Shown here: piece by piece, positions 31,167-41,226 of the stretch | How positions within the stretch are numbered: the first letter of the stretch is position 1 | Layout of the letters: the number at the start of each line of letters is the position of its first letter | NCBI GenBank assembly: GCA_032718475.1 | Contig: JAUCBJ010008966.1 | Location: forward strand, 1 to 48,485 | Reading direction: 5' to 3' | Length of the DNA stretch: 48,485 nucleotides | From: Nemertoderma westbladi | Lineage: Eukaryota > Xenacoelomorpha > Nemertodermatida > Nemertodermatidae | The notes under the pieces: model-generated | Seen by the model: only the letters and a program-made list of their open reading frames with translations | The model's database searches: none | Told to the model about the DNA's origin: nothing | Program-made: the position numbers and the translations under genes

Positions 31167-31583
31167 ACTGTCTCCCTATTCTTATAAGAATTCCTTACAC
31201 AAACAACTCGTATAGCCTACCTTTTATTTGTTTATAACGTAATGTTTTCATATTATTCAGCCTTATAAATTTAAATTAATTTTTTATATATGTATATTTT
31301 GTTTCGCAAGATGTTTTTATTCGCTCCAATGGATGTATTCCTTATTAATTGCAGTAATGGATTTCTCGTGCCTCTTGGTACGATAAGCTCCTAAAACGGA
31401 TTTGAATCTCAAAAGGTTCCAAGAAGTGCTATCTTTCCTCTTATTGTTTTGGTTCCCGGCCGTCATAAAAATATTTCCCACTAGAACACGGTCCTTCAAT
31501 GACTTGTTATTTACGGACATCCACAACCCTTCAAGATAGTGCAAAGACACAGCGATTTCTGTTCTACCCAAGATGAATATTGC
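31167..31583 (-). repeat. Left arm of the foldback element
   Basis: It contains a minus-strand frame (to 31317) that includes GRTEIAVSLHYLEGLWMSV and ends INKEYIHWSE. The right arm carries the same frame. The product is not recognised. Confidence 0.9.
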
Positions 31584-31989
31584 TCCCTTCTGGCATATAA
31601 AAATAGTGTACTGTAACACCATATAAAATCCTCTGGGATGAGGAAAAAGAGAAACCGGGTGAGGGGTGCTTTGGGTCCGTTAGGATCCAAAAAGTATAGC
31701 CTCAAAAAATCAAAATAATCCAAATTATACAGAAAAATACAGTATTTTTAGTCGTTTCGTTCAACTAAAAATACTCTGAAAAAATACAACACAAAGTCGT
31801 GAAAAATAGTCTATGGGCAGTGAAAAAGTCTTAGAATAAAGGTTTTGGAAAATCGTAGAAAATCTCAGGTTATGAAAAAGTCTTAATAAACTTGTTGCAG
31901 CTTCACGTTATTGGAACTTGGCGATAGTGCAGAACACCAGGTTACCGTCTGAGTCCAAACAGGGGTGGGACCGATTGGACGCAAATGGT

Positions 31990-32210
31990 TAGCTGTTACT
32001 TTGCCCACAAAACTATACCGTCGAACCTGGCGAGTCTGGGATGAACTGTATAGCCAGCGGACAGACTGCACAAGCACCACCGTAACTGACAAGAGTTGAA
32101 GCCTATAGAAACACTGCTACTTTGCCCCCAAAACTAAATAGTCGGTACGGGGATGAACTAAGTAGCCATTGGACAGAGTGCGCAAGCACTCTGAGGCTAG
32201 TTAGCCAGAG
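31990..32210 (+). repeat. Diverged ~125-bp tandem duplication
   Basis: GTTACTTTGCCCACAAAACT (31993 onwards) and GCTACTTTGCCCCCAAAACT (32117 onwards) each continue through a GATGAACT(G/A)(T/A)GTAGCC-like block to CAAGCA. Shorter echoes of GGCTAGTTAGCC follow at 32200-32340. Confidence 0.65.
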
Positions 32211-32344
32211 ATCTCAATCCTTGGCGGTAACGTCTTACCTTCCCAGCTACCACAAACCCGCTAAGGCTGGCCTGGGAAGAAATAAGTCCAATACCTTGGA
32301 GCAGAGCTCACTTTAAGGCTAGTCAGCTAAAACTCAATCATTGG

Positions 32345-32430
32345 CAGACAGGGTGACATTTCCCCAATACAATATCCGCAATATAGACAACCAAGAACAA
32401 AGAGGATTCGACGAAGAGAGTGGGGTGGGA
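32345..32430 (+). pseudogene. Fragment resembling BEL/Pao gag-pol junction
   Basis: GACAGGGTGACATTTCCCC, AATACAATATCCGCAATATA and CAAGAACAAAGAGGATTCGA run parallel to 15137-15220 of the young BEL/Pao element. It is a short, diverged relic lacking the G11 tract. Confidence 0.55.
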
Positions 32431-32584
32431 GGTGGGACGAGCTAGAAGGGGGGAAGATGGGAGAGATGAGAAGGGTACAGGGGATGCGTTGAACTAAGTA
32501 GGGCACGGGCATGATGACGTGTTTGATGCAAGAGCAGGGTATGTTAATTAGGGTGGGTGCCGGGCACAAGTGGTGCTGGGCACA

Positions 32585-32900
32585 AGAAGTTAGTGGAGTT
32601 AGTTGAGTTAGTAAGAGTTAGTAGTAGAGTTAGTTGAGTTAGTAAGAGTTAGTTGAGAGTTAGTTGAGTTAGTAAGAGTTAGTAGAGAGTTAGTTGAGTT
32701 AGTTGTTCACATAATTAACATACCCACTTTTACAGCACTCAGAGCGTCATGTGCAGGTGAGAAGATGTAAAGGGGATAAGATGTAAAGGTAGGTGTAGAG
32801 GAGATAAGATGTAAAGGTAGATGTAGAGGAGATAAGATGTAGATAGAGTAAAGGAAGTAGATGCAGAGATAGTTGCAAAGGAAGTAGATAGAGGCGGGAG
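32585..32900 (+). repeat. GTTAGTTGA and GATAAGATGTAAAG minisatellites
   Basis: 32585-32705 is made of GAGTTAGTTGAGTTAGTAA-type units, similar in style to the minisatellite of the young BEL/Pao element. 32757-32880 is made of GTAGAGGAGATAAGATGTAA-type units of about 34 bp. Confidence 0.75.
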
Positions 32901-33030
32901 ATTCCTAAAGAAACGGTCTACCTGTACTCAATTATTGGAATGTACAACTGAACTGAAATTGCACCAATCAGTTCAGTTGTACATTCCAATAATTGAGTAC
33001 AGGTAGACCGTTTCTTTAGGAATCTCCCGC
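32894..33030. repeat. Perfect 63-bp hairpin with 11-nt loop
   Basis: 32894-32956 and 32968-33030 are exact reverse complements around the loop AATTGCACCAA. The outer end GCGGGAGATT overlaps the inner end of the foldback's right arm by two bases. Confidence 0.97.
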
Positions 33031-33445
33031 AATATTCATCTTGGGAAGAACAGAAATCGCTGTGTCTTTGCACCATCTTGAAGGGTTGTGGATGTCCGTA
33101 AATAACAAGTCATTGAAGGACCGTGTTCTAGTGGGAAATATTTTTATGACGGCCGGGAACCAAAACAATAAGGGGAAAGATAGCACTTCTTGGTACCTTT
33201 TGAGATTCAAAGCCGTTTTAGGAGCTTATCGTGCCAAGAGGCACGAGAAATCCATTACTGCAATTAATAAGGAATACTTCCATTGGAGCGAATAAAAACA
33301 TCTTGCGAAACAAAATATACATATATAAAAAATTAATTTAAATTTATAAGGCTGAATAATATGAAAACATTACGTTATCAACAAATAAAAGGTAGGCTAT
33401 ACGAGTTGTTTGTGTAAGGAATTCTTATAAGAATAGGGAGACAGT
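33029..33445 (+). repeat. Right arm of the foldback element
   Basis: Carries the plus-strand counterpart frame (33041-33295). Against the left arm I count seven base differences in the coding-like 265 bp, six of which change an amino acid, so there is no sign of protein-level constraint between the two copies. Confidence 0.9.
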
Positions 33446-33597
33446 GCCAAGTTTCGACACCAATAAAGTAACAGATCTGGTCCCGGTAAATTATTAAAAC
33501 ATTCTCACATTCGACGTGTTCTACCCAGTGAATTCCAGTATTTTGCAATAAGTGAACTCCAAGTGTTAGGCCATCTGCACTCGTCGTTTTTTAAATA

Positions 33598-33847
33598 GCT
33601 TAGGGAGCCGATTTCGTGTTTAATGTTTTGGTTATTCCCGCGTGGCTTATAGATTCGAACAGTTAGCTTTCTGTTGAGCGATCAACAGAGAAAGGAGTGA
33701 GCGATTATTTGGAGCCGTATAGTAAATAATAGTAAAACATATTAGCGGACGGCCCGGTCAGCGCCACTTAGCGGTAAGAAGCAACTTTGTGTTTTTGCTG
33801 CTTGCGGACGCTGTATTGTTCAATAGTAAGAACCAGCTCCTGATCTC
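33598..33847 (+). repeat. Dispersed repeat, copy 2 (mate at 3835-4070)
   Basis: Aligns end to end with the reverse complement of 3835-4070, with roughly 20% divergence and several indels. It begins GCTTAGGGAGCCGA and ends CAGCTCCTGATCTC. Confidence 0.75.
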
Positions 33848-34352
33848 TCTTGTTTAACATACACTGACTTGTATCTAAATTCTGACTAGTAACCTAATTT
33901 TTTACATTTCAGCTTTGAAAAATATCGCAAAATTTTGTATTTGAAAAATCCCCCCAAATACAGAACATTGGCGGGAATGTTTGAAACTCTCATAACTTCA
34001 AATTCGATTTCCTCAAAACTTTGTTAATATTTATTTGGTCATAAGACTGCTAATTTTCAAAACTTATTCTTGACAACACGTTATTGGATTTAAAATCTGT
34101 GCTCAGTGTTCGATTCAGCATAAAAATGTGTATTAGAATGATAAAAAACAAATTTATTTTTTGTAACCGTAGGTCGGTTTCTTGATCAAACCTTACATAC
34201 AGTATTTTAACATTGTTTAATTTGATTCACTTTGATTAGATGCGTTAATTTTGAGTCTGCACCCCCCTTTCTGGCTCTGTCCCGTGAAATCCTGGCTACG
34301 GCACTGCTTTGGTCAAATACCATGATTATTCTTTCAAAGTTTTGTAAATCGA
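33848..34352. other. Spacer; 3' flank of the receptor gene
   Basis: AT-rich. On the minus strand AATAAA at 34158-34153 lies about 195 bp past the receptor stop codon and is a possible polyadenylation signal. Confidence 0.45.
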
Positions 34353-36182
34353 TTAAGTTTCTTTGTATATATCTGTATTTTCTAGAGGAGTAGATGAAGC
34401 TTCTTTGTATATCTCAGTATTTTCTAGAGGGGTAGATGAAGCTTCTTTGTATATCTCAGTATTTTCTAGAGGAGTAGATGAAGCTTCTTTGTATATCTCA
34501 GTATTTTCTAGAGGAGTAGATGAAGCTTCTTTGTATATATCATCATTTTTAAATTCTTGGAATATTCTAGAATTTTGTGTCACATCGCCTTTATCTTCAA
34601 AAACTTCATATTCATCATATTCTGTTTCCATAGCAATATTTTCTACGTTATGTGTTACGTGATCTAATTCTTCATAGACGTGATATAAATCATACTCAGT
34701 TTCCATGGGAATATGATCGACCCCCCTTTCATTCCCCTGGTAATTCATGGTTGTATAAAATTCGGCATCCTTTTCAATCCTCTTAACCACTTCACGTTTC
34801 TTGCAAAACAAAATTACTACAAATACTGATATCGTTATGAAAATCACCATTAACGGAATTGTTATGGCCACTATGATTGATACATTTTGTCTTGTTGGAG
34901 TTGAAGTGATAACAGCTGATGTTGAACTGAAAATAGTTGATGATGAATTGGTAACTGCTGATGAAGAAATGATAAAATCTGGTGTTGATTTGACAACAGA
35001 TGATGATGAACTGATGATAGGTGATGTTGAATTATTGACAGCTGGTGTTGAACTGATGACACCAGGTATTAAGGTTATGGTTTCTTGTGTTACAATAACC
35101 TTGAAGCTGCTTGAATATACATCTTCTTTCCACGGTATGCAGTAAACTTCATACCAGTAGATTGCGCTTTCAACAATTTTTGTCACGTTTACTAATAGTT
35201 TATGTTCCTGTCCCACATCCTCAGTAAAATTCCCAGAACTTCTAAACCATATAATTTTGTTATCTGGAGATCCAGGGATGAACTCGGAATTCAGAACCAG
35301 AATATCTCCTTTAGGAAGTTCAATGTGATCATTTATGTGTATATTGGTGTCTACAGTTATTATAAGATTGGTTGCTAAGTAACCTATTACCATAGTAACG
35401 CCACACTCAATAATCCCATTGGATACAACGTTTTTAGAAATGCAAGTAAACATCTGTTGGTTATATAAACTTGGGTTGGTTTCTATGTCGTCAGGAAGGT
35501 TTAGTTTTAGGATTTCTACTGAATCCAGTTTCTCGTAGGTATAATTATTGTTAATATCTTTATTATCGCTGTTAACCCATTGGAATACGCCGTTGTTAGG
35601 ATAAACAGATTCTTTAGGAGATGGTAACCAATCAGTAGCTTTACATTCAAGGAAGGGGTTTGATTGGTTCGTTTCCGACAGGAATTTATTTGAATTCGGA
35701 TCGAATATTAAAGGACAATTAGAGTCACCGGTTTCTGCTTCCCCATTACAACCGCATTGTAGGTCGGATGATTGACAGCTTGGGAATTGTAAAATATTAG
35801 AATTTAGAAGATAATTAGGATCTCTGCAACAAACATAGTGTTGCGTTCCATTATATTCGTAGTCATATATAAGTTCATTAATAGTAAATGTAACTGTTAG
35901 TGCTTGAAAATCTGTCGCAATTAATCCTCGGTTCACGTTATCAGTGGATAATAGTTGCTTCCATTCCACCGGATAAGTTATGTATAATTTCATGTCAGTC
36001 GTGTTGTCAGCACTTAACTCATCGTCGGGACAAACTAATTTCAGTTTGTCTCGTTTCATTAAACAATCTCGTCCTTCCGGCAATATCATTGTCATGCCAG
36101 ATAAACCAAAGACGAAAACATTGGGCGCAATTGCTATTCCATACACAATACACAATACTTGTATACTTTTCTTGGACATCAT
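34353..36182 (-). CDS. Ig-like type I membrane receptor with tandem tyrosine-repeat tail
   Basis: 609 codons, uninterrupted, ATG at 36182 (the codon before MSKKS; a second ATG follows at once). Signal peptide residues 1-29; cysteine-rich ectodomain (C40, C51, C118-119, C136, C143, C145, C156). An Ig-like unit spans C180-W202-C247 (FQW ... MFTC), and a second candidate has W312 and YEVYC (348) but no obvious first cysteine. Many NXS/T sequons occur. A Ser/Thr-rich stalk (368-432) precedes a single transmembrane helix (434-460, stop-transfer CKKREVVKR). The 149-residue tail has tyrosines at 476, 481, 497, 500, 503, 522 and 525, then four copies of a 14-residue repeat (EIYKEASSTPLENT), each with one tyrosine, plus a partial fifth. 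A signalling or recognition receptor is inferred; no named family is assigned. The lack of introns is unusual. Confidence 0.75.
   Translation of the reverse strand: MMSKKSIQVLCIVYGIAIAPNVFVFGLSGMTMILPEGRDCLMKRDKLKLVCPDDELSADNTTDMKLYITYPVEWKQLLSTDNVNRGLIATDFQALTVTFTINELIYDYEYNGTQHYVCCRDPNYLLNSNILQFPSCQSSDLQCGCNGEAETGDSNCPLIFDPNSNKFLSETNQSNPFLECKATDWLPSPKESVYPNNGVFQWVNSDNKDINNNYTYEKLDSVEILKLNLPDDIETNPSLYNQQMFTCISKNVVSNGIIECGVTMVIGYLATNLIITVDTNIHINDHIELPKGDILVLNSEFIPGSPDNKIIWFRSSGNFTEDVGQEHKLLVNVTKIVESAIYWYEVYCIPWKEDVYSSSFKVIVTQETITLIPGVISSTPAVNNSTSPIISSSSSVVKSTPDFIISSSAVTNSSSTIFSSTSAVITSTPTRQNVSIIVAITIPLMVIFITISVFVVILFCKKREVVKRIEKDAEFYTTMNYQGNERGVDHIPMETEYDLYHVYEELDHVTHNVENIAMETEYDEYEVFEDKGDVTQNSRIFQEFKNDDIYKEASSTPLENTEIYKEASSTPLENTEIYKEASSTPLENTEIYKEASSTPLENTDIYKET
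34363..34545 (-). repeat. In-frame 42-bp tandem repeat in the receptor tail
   Basis: Four near-identical 42-bp units plus a partial one encode EIYKEASSTPLENT. The copies differ by about one base each, so the expansion is recent or homogenised. Confidence 0.95.
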
Positions 36183-36635
36183 TGATAAATAAATTATTGA
36201 TATAAATTAGTTATACAACACAATTAATTATTGTATTTTATTATAATTGCAATGATCACCCAAGATTTCAATACCCGTTTTCTGAAGCATCTAACATAAC
36301 CTCATTTAGGGCTATAAAATATAGAAGGAAGTTTCAGAACATAAAAAAATAATGAAAAGTATATAATGTACCTAAAGGAACTGCGATTGCAATGACAATG
36401 TTGGATGTAACAAATCAACTTCAATTTATTGGTTGGACTAAATACTGTTAGGTATAGAATTATTGCCAACAGGCAAATCTCCAACAAAAAAATCCCTCTC
36501 GGTGGGATAAATATTTCTCCATTTGACGCAACACCGCCGCGGCCGCTATGAGGGAGGTGAATACCGCGGCCGCTCCTAAAGCCGCAGGCCATCGCTAACT
36601 ATATAGGTTAACTTGGGATTCTGGGGGACTTTTCG
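36183..36635. other. 5' flank of the receptor gene
   Basis: AT-rich, presumably including the receptor promoter, although no TATA box can be assigned. At 36536-36577 the GC-rich motif ACCGCGGCCGCT or a close variant (containing GCGGCCGC) occurs twice, about 34 bp apart, which stands out in this composition. Confidence 0.45.
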
Positions 36636-37950
36636 ATGAAGGAACTGACCAATTTTTTTTATTTTCGCACCAGGGGAGCGGCTCGGAATTTTAAGATATT
36701 AGCAACTCTAACATTATTAAATCTAACCCTTCGACGGACACGGCGGACAAAAAACCGTCATTTTTTCGACAATTTTAAAATTTTTTTGAAAGGCGCTCTA
36801 CAGTGGCTCGAAAAAACCCTAGGTTATTGCTTAGCCGACGCCGGGATACGATAGAAGGGATTAATTAGTGATTCGTTTTTTTTTTCAAAAAAGATTAACA
36901 CGCCTTTTTTCCGAAAATTTCCGTCAAAGTTGAAAAAACGGACAAAATGACTTTGCGGGATCCGCTATAACTCGGCTAATATTAATCGTACGGGGACGAA
37001 AGTAACGCGGTTGGAAAGGGGAAGAGTGGTACTACCTTCGTATCGAATGGGGGTAAGATATTTATTAAAATTTCGGGTGGAAAAAGGGGCTGTAAATTTG
37101 TACGTTTTTGTCCGTCTTTTTTGGAAAACTTATTTCCGAAATGTTTAATTCGACAACGCGGGTAGGAATCCACTAATTCTTTTATGAAACTCGTAGAAGA
37201 CCATTGGGGCTACGTTCCTATCGAATGGGGGTACAAAAAATATGTCGGCAATAGGGGCCAAAAAGGGCCAGAATTTGTAAAGTAGTTTTTATCGAATAAT
37301 TTTTTATTTTTAACTTTAGTTGGATAAGGTACATTCTATACAGTCAATATCCATACGGGGAATTCAAATATGCTATCGGTTTTGCTCCAAGGATGATATT
37401 AAAAAAATGAGGGCCAAAATTATAATTTCGCGCTTCAAACTTGCTTCGCGGGAAATCGTCTAGCTCGAAAACTACTTAACTTACGGGAGATTTGTTTACA
37501 CAGACTTATAGTGCGTTAAATTATCTATCTAACAGCGTTAATCACAGCGCCGGAGGTATTATACAACTGGAGCGGCAGGCGATCGTGTGAAATATAATAT
37601 TTATAAAAAGGGACGAAAAATTTTTTTTTTTAACAAATCGCTATTCCATTATAATTTAGCGTATTGCGCCAAAAGTATCTGTAAAAAGTATCAAATTAAC
37701 TCCGCTATCTTTTATCTTAACATAAATAATTAAAATTACGAATTTTAAGGGTCGAAAAATATCGCGTTATTTTGGCCCTTTTTTTTAATTTTTTTGGGGC
37801 CAAAAATAACCCCTTCTCAAAAGATTAAGAAAAAAATTACGGCAAAGAATATACCAATTTTATTGAATTTGGACCACCAGAACCGAAGTTAGAGCGATTT
37901 TAGTGAAAAAATAAAAATAATTTTTTTTGCAAAAAAATTAAGAATGGTCA
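36636..37950. other. Unassigned block rich in T and A runs
   Basis: No gene. Many runs of T or A, with GGGGTA-type islands. A diverged direct repeat: CTTCGTATCGAATGGGGGTA (about 37037) and GTTCCTATCGAATGGGGGTA (about 37214), each followed by an AAAGGG(G/C)C motif. A hairpin with TTTTGGCCC/GGGGCCAAAA arms lies at about 37771-37806. It may be a degraded mobile element. Confidence 0.4.
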
Positions 37951-38023
37951 GGTCAATATTGGATTTCGAACCCGCGAACTTAGGTTTCATTAACGTGATT
38001 GATGACCACTAGACTATGTGACC
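37951..38023 (-). tRNA. tRNA-like sequence, 73 nt, probably a pseudogene or SINE head
   Basis: On the minus strand the segment starts GGTCACATAGTCTAGTGGTC, where TAGTCTAGTGGT matches a tRNA D-arm/A box, and contains GGGTTCGAAATC, matching the T-loop/B box. The outer five bases pair (GGTCA with TGACC), and total length is exactly 73. The inner acceptor pairs, the 3' side of the T stem and the anticodon stem do not pair well, so I do not assign an amino acid and consider it a degenerate copy. Confidence 0.45.
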
Positions 38024-39878
38024 AAGAGAATTTGAAATTTTCGAGTGACTATTTTTAAACATAAATAACTTCGGTTCTACAGGGCCGTTTAATCTGAAAC
38101 TTTTTTCATTGGATAGAAGATAGATTGTAGTGTGTGAAATAGGATAAAACTTGGGAAAAGACTTACAGTATGTGCACTTAGTGCAAAATGCACTTAAATA
38201 GTGAACATTTTTTCGATATTTCAAACACTATTATTTCCAGTTCTATTCATCGTAGAATGTTATTTTTTGGATTAAAATGTAGTTGGGAATGATTTCTAAC
38301 TATAATCGTAACATTTGTTTAACTTTTTATGTCTATAAAGTGACTTAAAATGTCCATGAATATGGTCCAAAATCGCAAATCGAGATTTATTAAATTGGAT
38401 TTTTGACACTTTTAGCGACTGACACTTGATCATACACCATCGTAGATCGGTAGAGGATAAACATAAGTTTGTTAAATAAGAGCCACCATTACGATCTGCT
38501 AAAGTGCATTTGTACAAATAAGTGTGCAAAAGTGCAAATTTTTTTAATAAGGTCAAATTATATAGTATTGGGTTATTTTCTTTGCAGATACTTTATTTTC
38601 ATATTAATATGTTGTTTGAACCTTACTGAGCGCATTTGTGGATATGCGTACAAATAACCGGCCCTTATGAGGCTTCGATTGGGTAAATTAATAAAACATA
38701 AGGTTGTATAGTGTAATATTATAAAAACCAGTGTAATATTAAATGCACTTTAAATAATAAATAGAAATCAAATAACAATTGGACCACACAATTAAAAACT
38801 CGCACAATTTTGTACTTATTATATCGCTTCAAATTAATTCAACAGTGGATATTTGGGGGAAGGGGGAAGTTACAGTGTGCATTCTGGGGAAGTTTGGTGA
38901 ACTGCATTTATGCAGTGAATCCAAACTTCCCCCTTTGATATATCATATACTTAAGACATGCTAGGGTGACGGGGAAATATTTGTTACTGTCACACTTTGC
39001 TTCCATTTATCCTATCCTTTATTATTACCCCAGTCAGATAAGAGATAATAAATCAGTAAAAACTAAACTAAACTGTCTTTCATGCAAACAAATTTCTAAC
39101 TAAAGACGGGTGAATGACCATGACCATGGAAATAATTTTAAATATAATTGTATATCAACTATTTGGGGAGGCTTCCAAGTTAAACCCGAAAACAATTATT
39201 TTGTTACATAGTAAATAACGTTGTATGTTCTTCTTCCTCTCATAATAAAATATAAATGAAATATCTCAGATCGCTATGTCCTGTAACATTTCACAACCAA
39301 AATATTTAAGTGTGAAAAGTGTAGGCCTACCACACTCCGCCCAAACAACCGCAAACGCATAGACAACAAATATAACAAAAGTTTACATACATGTTGGGTT
39401 CATGACGAGATGAGTGAAAATTGATCGCGTAATATAAAGTAAAAAATTAAGAGACGGGCTGGCTCTCCTCCACTTTCTTACCCAATGGATATGTTGTTGT
39501 AATGATCTAATATTGGGGCGGCTTTATCTCGGTATTTCGTATTAAGTGTCATTCAGTTTATGTGGGAAATTAGAATAGTAGTGGCATGAAGGGAAGGTGA
39601 TTACCATTCCTAGACAACGTAACATATGTAACAGCCAATCACAGCCGATTTTCAAAATTGGCTTCCCGCTCTTACTTAAACCCGCCATTTCGACTGTTTC
39701 CACGTGTTTTTACAACAAACTCACCCAGTCACTCTATTCAGGGCACCTTCTCACCCCTTATTCATTTGTTTCTGGCCCAACAATTTTCTCGCGCACCAAA
39801 CCTATTCTAGGACCAATCACATCACATGCGAACTATTTCACCGGGTAGTGTACAAATTTCGGAATCGAGTAATCTTTA
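38024..39878. other. AT-rich DNA with one hairpin
   Basis: No supported gene. At 38886-38932 GGGGAAGTTTGG..CTGCAT faces ATGCAG..CCAAACTTCCCC with a two-base loop and one mismatched patch, giving a 47-bp hairpin. Confidence 0.5.
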
Positions 39879-40213
39879 GGCCCGTGTGAAGAATACCAGA
39901 CTTTCTGCCGTTATATTTCACTTTGCAGTTACCCCCATGTGAAGAATACCAGGTTTTCACCAAAAACACAGGTTACAGGAGGGCTGAATCTAACCAAAAC
40001 AATAAACGAATTAGTATATGTACAGGTTATAAGCACCCATGTAAAGAATACCAGGATTTCACTTTTTGGTCGACTTTTTATTGGAATTTTATATATGATG
40101 ATTTTTTTATTTTTTTTTTAATTTTTAAAATTTGCTTGCTTTGCTTTGCTTCACATGGGTTAACTGCAAAGTGAAATATAACGGCAGAAAGTCTGGTATT
40201 CTTCACATGGGCC
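39879..40213. repeat. MITE with ~66-bp terminal inverted repeats
   Basis: The left end (GGCCCGTGTGAAGAATACCA onwards, to about 39947) is repeated in reverse complement at about 40147-40213, with few differences. The core phrase TGTGAAGAATACCAG also occurs internally twice (about 39940 and 40042). It is 335 bp long without coding capacity. The flanks TTTA and GTTA may be a decayed duplication. Confidence 0.85.
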
Positions 40214-40250
40214 GTTATAAGAAAGAAATACTGTAAGCGCTATAAAACAC

Positions 40251-40321
40251 TTAACCCTTTGACGCCTGTGACCTACATGGTAGGTCACACAATAGGGCTC
40301 TATGACCTACATGGTAGGTCA
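40251..40321 (+). repeat. piggyBac-like terminal sequence with two short palindromes
   Basis: TTAACCCTTTGACGCC starts with TTAA followed by a CCCTTTG-type end, like piggyBac-family MITEs. The palindrome GTGACCTAC-ATG-GTAGGTCAC is at 40268-40288 and a near-identical one at 40303-40321. I found no matching opposite end, so the element is truncated or diverged. Confidence 0.5.
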
Positions 40322-41189
40322 TGATGTTTCTCTTATCATTAGCACTGTATCAGATGGCAGAGCACTAGCATGGAACATTAATTAAATGTACAGAGCCCTT
40401 CAGTGCTTACATCTGGCGGGAAATTCAAATGTATAATAATTTTAATAACTGTCTGTATTGTAGTGTGCAACACCGTTATGAATAACTTTGCAACAAAGTA
40501 AACTAAATATTTTGAATAAAATATGTTCGCAAGAATACTGCATGTAGGTGGCGGAATTCTAATTGAAAAGTATAAAACATATTAAATTGTTGTATTATAT
40601 GTCTATATAGTGTACTGCGTGTGTGCCATAAGATACTCCACAGGTTTCTGTAGAAGAGTTGAGTATCTTACCTAAGTAGTTGCTCAACTTCCAATTTAGT
40701 TTTTCCAAATTGCGCTAATACTATTAATACATTCCTTGTGAAAATTAATAACGATTCGTAAGTAATGAATGCAGTGGACTCCTAAGCTACTCATCTGTCT
40801 GGATACTGAAAGTACTTTGTTTAGCCTATTATTGTGACGGTGTACTGGTAAATGCTATATGCTGTGTACTTGTGTGGTTTTATGATGATGATTGTGCATT
40901 TCAGCATTTGGTTGTTTACGAGATAAATTGATTGTAGTCAGCTACCCGTAACAGAATATTTATTTTGCTGACACTGAATTCTGGTAACCCTGACGCTGGA
41001 TCTCACTCAAGGTGTACTAAATAACAGGTCATACAGCGAGCGGAATGCTGAAATTTGCGTGGGCCGATGGTTTATAGCCAGCTGTATACAGGTATAGGCC
41101 TACTCCAGTATTACATATGAAGTAGAGCAATGTACAAAGTTTTGCATTTACAGAGATAATAATAATTAATGAGAAAATTTATTCTGGTA
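40322..41189. other. AT-rich spacer
   Basis: I see no gene or clear repeat here. Confidence 0.5.
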
Positions 41190-41226
41190 CTAGAAAGCCC
41201 GTGGCCTTCGGCCACGGACCTTCTAG
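41190..41226. other. GC hairpin ending in CTAG, variant form
   Basis: A 37-bp near-palindrome, CTAGAAAG ... CCGTGGCC-TTC-GGCCACGG ... CTTCTAG. It has the same architecture as the hairpins at 42968, 44957 and 47818 but with a different stem sequence. Confidence 0.8.

Larger units (their letters stand above)
31167..33445. mobile_element. Foldback element with 417-bp inverted arms
   Basis: 31167-31583 and 33029-33445 are inverted copies, ~97-98% identical, with the outer ends ACTGTCTCCCTATTC and its complement. The 1.45-kb interior holds a ~125-bp duplicated segment, a stretch resembling BEL/Pao gag, GTTAGTTGA-type and GATAAGATGTAAAG-type minisatellites, and a perfect hairpin that ends at the inner edge of the right arm. 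No target duplication was recognised. Confidence 0.8.

Noticed and set aside
31317-33295. Two gene copies under selection in the foldback arms
   Set aside because: Six of seven base differences in the shared frame change the amino acid, so the comparison gives no support for protein constraint.
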